From Flavobacterium sp. (GTDB lineage Bacteria; Bacteroidota; Bacteroidia; Flavobacteriales; Flavobacteriaceae): a stretch of DNA of 11,371 bases. The notes under the pieces are model-generated. The model worked only from the letters and a program-made list of their open reading frames with translations. It was not told the DNA's origin and made no database searches. This document shows, one piece after another, positions 6,815 through 11,371 of the stretch. Both the position numbers and the translations under genes were made by a program. Position 1 is the stretch's first letter. Every line of letters starts with the position of its first letter. The stretch spans positions 1-11,371 of the forward strand of contig JALRGZ010000336.1 in the NCBI GenBank assembly GCA_023253295.1. The letters are read 5' to 3'.

Positions 6815-6847
6815 CAAAGATAAAACTTAATTTAACTATAAATCAAA
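6815..6847 (-). promoter_or_regulatory. Promoter of the riboswitch-btuB transcript
   Basis: On the minus strand TATCTTTG (plus 6815-6822) matches TAnnTTTG exactly, and TTTG (plus 6844-6847) lies 21 nt upstream as the -33 element. Transcription would begin about plus 6808, right at the 5' edge of the riboswitch, which strongly supports this placement. It gives btuB a transcript independent of cobC upstream. Confidence 0.7.
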
Positions 6848-6917
6848 TTTATATATAGTTTCAACACCAACAACACAAACAATTATTAACCAGATAAATA
6901 AACAGAAAAAACTCAAT

Positions 6918-7439
6918 TTACAATTTCAGTTGAATAACTTCACCAAAATCAACTTTGTTCATAAAAGCATCTTTCAAAGGCAAATTAGACACAATGCACA
7001 AGATACTTCTTATCACTCCTGCATGAGAAACAATTACTACAGCCTGAGTATGATTTTGAGCTAAAGTTTCATTCCAAAATGCAGTCACTCGATGGTGTAA
7101 TTCGACAAAAGATTCTCCATTGGGAACACTTACATTCACAAAATCGGTCATCCATGGAGTATAATCAATTTCAGGAATAGCATCCCATTTTTTCATTTCC
7201 CAATCCCCAAAATACATTTCCATCAAACGAGAATCAGTGATGATTTCTGAAGATAAATAATTTGCCAATTGAGTACAACGGGACAAAGGACTGGAATACA
7301 CAATAGCGTCAGTTGGGATTTGCTTTTTAATCGATTCAAATTGCTCTATAAAAGGTACTTTCAAATCCACATCAGTTTGTCCATAGCAAATTCCTTTCTC
7401 ACAAACTGTTTCGGTATGTCTAACTAAATAAACTTCCAT
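6918..7439 (-). CDS. cobC: Alpha-ribazole phosphatase (CobC), histidine phosphatase family
   Basis: A 173-aa histidine phosphatase. LVRHTET (5-11) holds the phosphorylated catalytic His8 with Arg7. Arg54 lies in SSPLSRC, Glu74 in LMEMYFGDWE is the probable acid-base residue, and the second His139 is in VSHAGVIR. The MEMYFGDWE segment and short length are typical of CobC rather than glycolytic mutases. It removes the 5'-phosphate from alpha-ribazole phosphate or, more likely, from adenosylcobalamin phosphate, the last step of nucleotide-loop assembly. Its ATG lies 16 nt inside the 3' end of cobS, so the two are probably translationally coupled. No clear terminator follows it; the next feature downstream is the riboswitch promoter. 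Confidence 0.92.
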   Translation of the reverse strand: MEVYLVRHTETVCEKGICYGQTDVDLKVPFIEQFESIKKQIPTDAIVYSSPLSRCTQLANYLSSEIITDSRLMEMYFGDWEMKKWDAIPEIDYTPWMTDFVNVSVPNGESFVELHHRVTAFWNETLAQNHTQAVVIVSHAGVIRSILCIVSNLPLKDAFMNKVDFGEVIQLKL

Positions 7440-8206
7440 AATGCAATTGCAGAAAGGTAAAAGACTACTTCACAAACTTGCTGAGTGGCACCAAGGCAAT
7501 CTCCAGTGTAACCGCCAATCCACTTTTGGAAATAACGAGCCAGAAAAAATCGAAATAAGAAAACTGGAATTAGAGAAAATGCCATTTGCCAAAAAAAGAC
7601 AGACAACACTGCAACTGGCAATAATCCAAAAAAGAAAGCGCCTAAGGCTTCTCTCCAAGTATAATTCTGCGCAATGGACTTACTTTTACTTGTAGCATCA
7701 TCTCTGGAATATTCATGGGTAAAAACAATCGAAATAGCTGCTAATCTACTTACTGCATGTGCTGAAACAAATAACAGAAAACCAACACTTATTGATTTTG
7801 TATCTTCTATCAAATTTACCAAAGCCTGAAATTTCAATAAAAACAACAGTACTAAACCAATTGCTCCAAAAGCACCAATAGCACTATCTTTCATAATTAG
7901 AAGAATCTTTTCTTTTGTCCATCCGCCACCAAAGCCATCACATACATCAGCAAAGCCATCCTCATGAAATGCCCCCGTGGTCAGTATACTAGCTATGATT
8001 GCAAGAATAACAGCTATTTCCACTGAAAAAACCAAAGAAGACAAATAAAATACTACAAATGAAATTCCGCCCACAATCCACCCTATTAAAGGAAAATATC
8101 TGGAAGCTTTATTCAAGTAATCAGGGTGATGATTGGTGTTTTTAGGACAAGGAATTCGGGTATAAAATAATAGCGTGGTAAAAAATATATGGAGTTCTTT
8201 TTTCAT
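7424..8206 (-). CDS. cobS: Adenosylcobinamide-GDP ribazoletransferase (cobalamin synthase, CobS)
   Basis: A 260-aa polytopic membrane protein with about six to seven hydrophobic segments. The family signature HEDGFADVCDGFGGGW is at 81-96 and supplies the acidic, metal-binding active site. A second conserved stretch, GGYTGDCLGATQQ, is at 231-243. Length and motifs fit CobS, which joins adenosylcobinamide-GDP to alpha-ribazole(-phosphate) at the inner membrane. The 3' end overlaps cobC by 16 nt. Upstream, where bluB-cobT would be expected to abut, the transposase cassette intervenes; the spacer holds no convincing promoter, so cobS expression probably depends on read-through across the cassette. 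Confidence 0.95.
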   Translation of the reverse strand: MKKELHIFFTTLLFYTRIPCPKNTNHHPDYLNKASRYFPLIGWIVGGISFVVFYLSSLVFSVEIAVILAIIASILTTGAFHEDGFADVCDGFGGGWTKEKILLIMKDSAIGAFGAIGLVLLFLLKFQALVNLIEDTKSISVGFLLFVSAHAVSRLAAISIVFTHEYSRDDATSKSKSIAQNYTWREALGAFFFGLLPVAVLSVFFWQMAFSLIPVFLFRFFLARYFQKWIGGYTGDCLGATQQVCEVVFYLSAIALWKFI

Positions 8207-8255
8207 TCAATAAATGTATTCTGTTAAAGCTTTTTAATTTTTTTACAATCAATAG

Positions 8256-8275
8256 CCAACATCTTTAGATGTTGG
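8256..8275 (+). repeat. Outer left hairpin of the transposase cassette
   Basis: CCAACATCTTTAGATGTTGG: an 8-bp perfect stem with TTTA loop (or 9 bp with TT). There is no T-tract next to it, so it is not a rho-independent terminator. It is the partner of 8804-8823 in inverted orientation. Confidence 0.85.
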
Positions 8276-8297
8276 TATAATTTAGTTACCAAGTACA

Positions 8298-8307
8298 GGC
8301 TTTAGCC
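8298..8307 (+). repeat. Inner left short palindrome of the transposase cassette
   Basis: GGCTTTAGCC, with stem GGC/GCC and loop TTTA. It lies 4 nt outside the transposase stop codon. Its exact inverse copy is at 8771-8780. Confidence 0.8.
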
Positions 8308-8311
8308 AAAC

Positions 8312-8746
8312 TTAACGTGTTAATTTAAATCCATATTTAGTAATAAATTCATCATATTCTTCTTGAAAACTTTTCTTTTTGTGATGCTCTTCCTGATTTT
8401 TAATATAATTTCTAACCCTATCAATGATTGACTCTGATACTGAAACAGCAAAATACTCATCTTGCCATTCAAATTTCTCTTTAGTCAATGAATTTTTGTT
8501 AATCCAATAGGATGATTCTCCTTTGATTAACTGCATTACTTTTTGGATATTTTGATCGACACCTAATGAAATCAAGCAATGACAATGATCTGAATATCCA
8601 TTAATAAAATCTATATAAATCCCTTTCTGAGTTGCATTAGATTTGATATGTTGCCAAACCTTTTGACGCAATTCAATTGTATTTAAAAGAGGAATTCTGT
8701 TCTTCGTACTCCAAACACAATGAATATAGATTTTTATAAAAGACAT
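8312..8746 (-). CDS. Y1-type HUH transposase (IS200/RAYT-like TnpA)
   Basis: A 144-aa single-domain Y1 transposase. The HUH metal-binding motif is His54-Cys55-His56 in GYSDHCHCLISL. The catalytic tyrosine is Tyr114 in VRNYIKNQEEHHKKK, a stretch highly typical of Bacteroidota IS200-like transposases. WQDEYFAVSVS at 94-104 is the usual segment before it. Such enzymes nick single-stranded DNA at sites defined by nearby hairpins and form a 5' phosphotyrosine link. All active-site residues are present, so the enzyme looks intact. The C terminus is slightly shorter than in the relatives I recall (about 150 aa). No accessory tnpB/OMEGA gene and no recognisable omega-RNA are present. No clear own promoter is seen; it may be transcribed with the cob operon, in the same direction. 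Confidence 0.93.
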   Translation of the reverse strand: MSFIKIYIHCVWSTKNRIPLLNTIELRQKVWQHIKSNATQKGIYIDFINGYSDHCHCLISLGVDQNIQKVMQLIKGESSYWINKNSLTKEKFEWQDEYFAVSVSESIIDRVRNYIKNQEEHHKKKSFQEEYDEFITKYGFKLTR

Positions 8747-8770
8747 ATGATTTTATTTTAATTATATTTA

Positions 8771-8780
8771 GGCTAAAGCC
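8771..8780 (-). repeat. Inner right short palindrome of the transposase cassette
   Basis: GGCTAAAGCC on the plus strand, that is GGCTTTAGCC on the minus strand: the exact inverse of 8298-8307. It lies 24 nt upstream of the transposase start. Confidence 0.8.
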
Positions 8781-8803
8781 AATCAAAATTTCACCTATTT
8801 TCT

Positions 8804-8823
8804 CCAATAGCTAAAGCTATTGG
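8804..8823 (-). repeat. Outer right hairpin of the transposase cassette
   Basis: On the minus strand CCAATAGCTTTAGCTATTGG: an 8-bp perfect stem with TTTA loop. The stem sequence differs from that at 8256-8275 in the middle while pairing is kept on both sides and the outer CCAA/TTGG is shared, as expected for a structure-recognised hairpin family. Confidence 0.85.
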
Positions 8824-8864
8824 CAATTCAACCAAAAACATCTAGCGATAAATTATCTTCAAAA

Positions 8865-8884
8865 ACAGCTTTAGCGAAACTTAA
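8865..8884 (+). repeat. Degenerate extra copy of the inner-left repeat, next to the bluB-cobT stop
   Basis: ACAGCTTTAGCGAAACTTAA matches 8295-8315 of the left end (ACAGGCTTTAGCC then AAACTTAA) with one base missing and one change. It is in direct orientation, and ends 3 nt from the bluB-cobT stop codon. It lies 41 nt outside the outer right hairpin, so it is either a decayed repeat unit or marks a wider element boundary. Confidence 0.55.
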
Positions 8885-8887
8885 AAT

Positions 8888-10564
8888 CTACTTCTCACTA
8901 ACACTGGCACTTTCAAAACTAGCCATATCGTTTAAAAAAGCCACTGCCGATTGTATTATTGGGAAAACCAGCGCACAACCAGTCCCTTCTCCTAAGCGCA
9001 AATCAAGCTGAAGTACCGCTGAGACATTCAAATACTCCAATAATTTTTTATGGGCTTTTTCAGCCGATTGATGACTAAAAATGGCATTTTTTAATATATC
9101 CGGGTTCTTTTTGTAAGCCACTAAAAAAGCCACACTACAAATAAAACCATCCACAAGGAAAATCATATTTTGATGGTAAGCTTCAAGCATTCCTCCTGCC
9201 ATTTGCAAAATTTCGAATCCACCAAAATAAGCCAAATACGAATCTAAATCTTTTACCCCATGATAATTCTCAATAGCTTTTCTTAGAATATCAATTTTAA
9301 ACTCTAGCTTTTCTTCACTTACTCCAGTCCCTTTTCCCACACAGTCTTCAATCGAAAAATTACAAAGAACACTCATTAAAACTGAAGCAGTAGCTGTGTT
9401 TCCAATTCCCATTTCACCAAAACCAATACAATTAGAACCCTGCTTAGCGATGCTAGAAACAATTTCGCTTCCTTTACCAAAACACAATTCCATTTGCTGC
9501 ATACTCATCGCAGGACCGTTTACAAACGAACAGGTTCCCTTATCTATCTTAGCCGAAATCAAAGCTGTATTAGAAGGAAAATCATAATTAACTCCTGCAT
9601 CAACTATGGAGAGTGCAATTTTATTTTGCTTGCAAAACACATTAATAGCCGCTCCACCTTCTAAAAAATTTGTAATCATTTGACGTGTTACATCTTGTGG
9701 ATAGGCACTCACTCCATGTTGCGCAATACCATGATCGGCGGCAAAAACAACCAAATGAGGATTTTTAATTTCAGGAGTTAATGTTTGAAAAACAGTCCCT
9801 ATTTGCAAAGCTATTTTTTCAAGCACACCTAATGAGCCTACGGGCTTTGTTTTTTGATCTATTTTTTGCTGTAAAGTTACCTCAGAGAATACTTTATCTT
9901 TCCTCTGTACAGTACTTGTTTGCGAAACTAATTCTTTATTTGGAGCCAAAGTTACAATTTCAGTTACACAAGGTCTTTCCGATTTATGTTTCCAATGAAG
10001 CTGTTGCAACATTGGCTGGTTATCATAATCCGTTGCTGGTTTGCCTACGCAAAAATACCCCAGTGGTTCTATATGCTCAGGCAACCTCAATATTTTCTTG
10101 AATTGGTAATAATTCAAAATAGAAACCCACCCCATTGAATAACCTTGCTCTGTAAGTGAAAGCCAAATATTTTGAGCCGCACAAACAGCACTAAACTTAA
10201 TAGCCTCATTACTTCCTACGGTTCCAATGGTAAAATGATTCAACACCGAACGATCATAACAAATAACCAATCCCAACGGAGCATCTTCAATGGCTTCTAA
10301 TTTCAAGGCTTTGTACTGCGATTTTTGCAATTCGTCATCGGTACATTTAGCAGCTTTTAAATCGGATTCCAAAAATAATTCCTTTACTGCTTTTTTAATT
10401 TCAGCCGATTTAATCAAATAATAGCGAGTAGCTTCTGTCAAACCAACAGAAGGTGCCCAATGCCCTGCCTGTAATGCCTTTTCTATTACAGCATCAGGAA
10501 CTTCATCATTTGTAAAATGACGGGTATCGCGACGGGCTCTGATTATTTCGTCTAATGTTTGCAT
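8888..10564 (-). CDS. BluB-CobT fusion: 5,6-dimethylbenzimidazole synthase / nicotinate-nucleotide-DMB phosphoribosyltransferase
   Basis: A 558-aa two-domain protein. Residues 1-200 are BluB, a flavin-destructase of the nitroreductase fold that converts FMNH2 and O2 to DMB. Visible are RRDTRHF (11-17, with the conserved Asp13), HWAPSVGLTEAT (35-46) and GWVSIL (145-150, conserved Ser148). Residues about 200-224 are a linker. Residues 225-545 are CobT, which makes alpha-ribazole 5'-phosphate from DMB and nicotinate mononucleotide. Visible are KTKPVGSLG (238-246), VVFAADHGIAQHGVSAYP (272-289), GFGEMGIGNT (381-390) with Glu384, and LGEGTG (524-529) with predicted catalytic Glu526. Both halves look complete. 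It begins 12 nt after the cobU stop, so they are co-transcribed. The fusion links lower-ligand synthesis to its activation. A short Ser-rich tail (550-558) follows CobT. Confidence 0.95.
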   Translation of the reverse strand: MQTLDEIIRARRDTRHFTNDEVPDAVIEKALQAGHWAPSVGLTEATRYYLIKSAEIKKAVKELFLESDLKAAKCTDDELQKSQYKALKLEAIEDAPLGLVICYDRSVLNHFTIGTVGSNEAIKFSAVCAAQNIWLSLTEQGYSMGWVSILNYYQFKKILRLPEHIEPLGYFCVGKPATDYDNQPMLQQLHWKHKSERPCVTEIVTLAPNKELVSQTSTVQRKDKVFSEVTLQQKIDQKTKPVGSLGVLEKIALQIGTVFQTLTPEIKNPHLVVFAADHGIAQHGVSAYPQDVTRQMITNFLEGGAAINVFCKQNKIALSIVDAGVNYDFPSNTALISAKIDKGTCSFVNGPAMSMQQMELCFGKGSEIVSSIAKQGSNCIGFGEMGIGNTATASVLMSVLCNFSIEDCVGKGTGVSEEKLEFKIDILRKAIENYHGVKDLDSYLAYFGGFEILQMAGGMLEAYHQNMIFLVDGFICSVAFLVAYKKNPDILKNAIFSHQSAEKAHKKLLEYLNVSAVLQLDLRLGEGTGCALVFPIIQSAVAFLNDMASFESASVSEK

Positions 10565-10576
10565 AAAAACTGCTGT

Positions 10577-11098
10577 TTATTTTTTATCTGCTCCTTTGAT
10601 TACTACTGGAATTCCTGAAACCATAAGAACAACTTTATCCGCTTTTTGGGCTAAATATTGATTCATCCAACCTTGTAATTCTGTGAATTTCCGACCAATA
10701 TGAGTGTCTGCATGAACGCCCATCCCAATTTCATTAGAAATAATAATGATCGTTGCATTAGACTGATTAGCAACGGCTTCAAATTCAGCCTTAGACTGAC
10801 TCAAGCTCAACTCTACATCATTTTTAGTATCCACAAAAAAATTAGTCAACCATAAAGTTACGCAATCAATTACAGCAACTTGCCCTGAAAAATCAATTTC
10901 GCTTAAAAATTTTTCTTTTTCGATATTAACCCAGCGTTCGTCTCTGTCTTTTTGATGACGGTCAATTCGTTTTTGGAAATCATCATCCCATTTTCGAGCC
11001 GTAGCCACATACATTGGTCGTGACGATAAATCTTTTGCGATATTTTCAGCATAACTGCTTTTTCCGGAACGCTCCCCACCTGTTATGAAATAAATCAT
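10577..11098 (-). CDS. cobU: Bifunctional adenosylcobinamide kinase / adenosylcobinamide-phosphate guanylyltransferase (CobU/CobP)
   Basis: A 173-aa protein, close to the family's usual 175-185. The P-loop GGERSGKSS is at 7-15 with Lys13. His48 in RIDRHQKDR is the predicted guanylylated residue (compare His46 of Salmonella CobU), followed by Trp56. VIDCVTLWLTN (76-86) and ISNEIGMGVH are further family motifs, and the protein ends GIPVVIKG as is usual. It phosphorylates adenosylcobinamide and transfers GMP to give adenosylcobinamide-GDP, the substrate of CobS. It leads the recognisable cob genes here, 12 nt before bluB-cobT. No cobalamin riboswitch or clear promoter is visible in the 130-bp spacer upstream, so it may be read from a promoter beyond the right edge. 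Confidence 0.95.
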   Translation of the reverse strand: MIYFITGGERSGKSSYAENIAKDLSSRPMYVATARKWDDDFQKRIDRHQKDRDERWVNIEKEKFLSEIDFSGQVAVIDCVTLWLTNFFVDTKNDVELSLSQSKAEFEAVANQSNATIIIISNEIGMGVHADTHIGRKFTELQGWMNQYLAQKADKVVLMVSGIPVVIKGADKK

Positions 11099-11117
11099 TT
11101 TTTTTAATTAAAATTAT

Positions 11118-11144
11118 CAATTTTTAATTGTAGATTTTTAATCT
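11118..11144. repeat. Two adjacent 13-nt AT-rich palindromes upstream of cobU
   Basis: CAATTTTTAATTG (11118-11130) and AGATTTTTAATCT (11132-11144) are separated by one base. Each is a 5-bp stem around TTT. They lie 20-46 nt upstream of the cobU start. They may be weak RNA hairpins in the leader or operator half-sites, or simply reflect AT richness. Confidence 0.35.
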
Positions 11145-11190
11145 GTTTGTTTGCTCGTTATTAATTGAACTCTTCTATTCTTCTCATCCC

Positions 11191-11225
11191 ATTCACTCAC
11201 AACTCACAACTTATAACTTATAACT
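11191..11225. repeat. 7-bp tandem repeat (five units) between the DUF5522 gene and cobU
   Basis: Consecutive heptamers on the plus strand are ATTCACT, CACAACT, CACAACT, TATAACT, TATAACT; on the minus strand this is AGTTRTR repeated. The pairs of identical neighbours show local slippage. The array begins 4 nt after the stop of the upstream DUF5522 gene. It is non-coding. Confidence 0.8.
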
Positions 11226-11228
11226 TTT

Positions 11229-11371
11229 TCAATACGGACAATGACGACAGCCATTTCCACAACAACTTCCTCTTTTTAAATGAAACCAAGCTTTGAAAAC
11301 ATAATTTCCGTTTTCTATATAATAATCAATTCCTTCGATTAAGTTTGTAGTTTTAGGTAAATCCTTTGCTT
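11229..11371 (-). CDS. DUF5522-family Cys-rich small protein, 5' end cut by the window edge
   Basis: The visible 46 C-terminal codons read, from the edge inwards, DLPKTTNLIEGIDYYIENGN, then YVFKAWFHLKRGSCC, then GNGCRHCPY and a TGA stop at 11229-11231. The pattern YYxENGxxVF...HLKRGxCCGNGCRHCPY is the hallmark I recognise for DUF5522, a family of short Bacteroidota proteins. Four Cys and one His within ten residues suggest a metal- or cluster-binding knuckle, though no function is established. The start codon lies outside the window. It precedes cobU on the same strand by 130 bp, so it may belong to the same transcript, but a link to cobalamin is only positional. Confidence 0.8.
   Translation of the reverse strand, partial: AKDLPKTTNLIEGIDYYIENGNYVFKAWFHLKRGSCCGNGCRHCPY

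Larger units (their letters stand above)
8256..8823 (-). mobile_element. IS200-like / REP-RAYT-type transposase cassette with nested terminal hairpins
   Basis: A 568-bp unit with one Y1 HUH transposase gene (8312-8746, minus) framed by mirror-image hairpin pairs. The left end has a 20-nt palindrome (8256-8275), 22 nt, then a 10-nt palindrome (8298-8307). The right end has a 10-nt palindrome (8771-8780), 23 nt, then a 20-nt palindrome (8804-8823). All four share the core CTTTAG: on the plus strand at the left, on the minus strand at the right. Sequence between hairpins is not conserved. Inverted hairpins flanking a lone tyrosine transposase are typical of REP/RAYT units; a conventional IS200 would have different left and right ends. 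Whether it is still mobile cannot be told from one copy. It sits between bluB-cobT and cobS. Confidence 0.7.

Noticed and set aside
7441..7695. Frames of 60 to 85 codons on both strands within cobS
   Set aside because: They are out-of-frame shadows of an intact cobS.
8256..8823. Cassette hairpins as rho-independent terminators
   Set aside because: None of the four palindromes is followed by a T-tract on either strand.
8256..8884. CRISPR array or OMEGA (TnpB/omega-RNA) locus
   Set aside because: There are no regularly spaced repeats with unique spacers, no cas or tnpB gene, and the hairpins occur as two inverted pairs only.
8820..10101. Plus-strand frames opposite bluB-cobT
   Set aside because: They are antisense to an intact two-domain enzyme with all motifs; none shows a start context or domain.
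11099..11228. A second cobalamin riboswitch or clear promoter upstream of cobU
   Set aside because: No B12 box (AGCCAGGAGACCTGCC-like) is present. The only -7-like match, TAATTTTA on the minus strand at 11109-11116, lacks a -33 element and lies too close to the ATG.

Overview
This is an AT-rich window from a member of the Bacteroidota, most likely a Flavobacterium-like organism of the Flavobacteriaceae. The evidence is secreted proteins with Lys-rich signal peptides ending near Gln, families largely confined to this phylum (DUF4252, DUF3826, DUF5522), promoter-like TAnnTTTG boxes, no clear Shine-Dalgarno sequences, and a tRNA gene without an encoded CCA.

Left part (1-4600): a leucine tRNA (anticodon GAG) sits beside what looks like a 5'-truncated ribosomal protein L6 (rplF) reading frame leaving the left edge. 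It is followed by unlinked single genes separated by strong bidirectional hairpin terminators: a secreted DUF3826-type protein (-), a secreted TPR protein (+), a secreted DUF4252 protein (-), an S41-family serine protease lipoprotein (+), and a small Amidase_3 cell-wall amidase (+). This stretch is an ordinary envelope and secretion neighbourhood.

Right part (4600-11371): a cobalamin (B12) uptake and nucleotide-loop assembly cluster, all on the minus strand. In transcription order it reads: a short Cys-rich DUF5522 protein (cut by the window edge), cobU, a bluB-cobT fusion, an IS200-like/RAYT transposase cassette, cobS, cobC, a promoter with a cobalamin riboswitch, and a btuB-like TonB-dependent receptor. 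BtuB imports corrinoids. CobU activates adenosylcobinamide(-phosphate) with GTP. The BluB half makes 5,6-dimethylbenzimidazole (DMB) from reduced flavin and the CobT half turns it into alpha-ribazole phosphate. CobS joins the two arms and CobC removes the phosphate. No corrin-ring genes are seen, so the window fits salvage and lower-ligand assembly rather than de novo synthesis.

The most unusual structure is the transposase cassette between bluB-cobT and cobS. It is framed by a mirror-symmetric pair of nested hairpins (a 20-nt outer and a 10-nt inner palindrome at each end), all built around the same CTTTAG core, with a further degenerate copy abutting the bluB-cobT stop codon. This looks like a REP/RAYT-type system inserted in an otherwise compact operon. 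Other points of note are the truncated L6 frame, the single riboswitch placed mid-cluster, and a 7-bp tandem repeat ahead of cobU.
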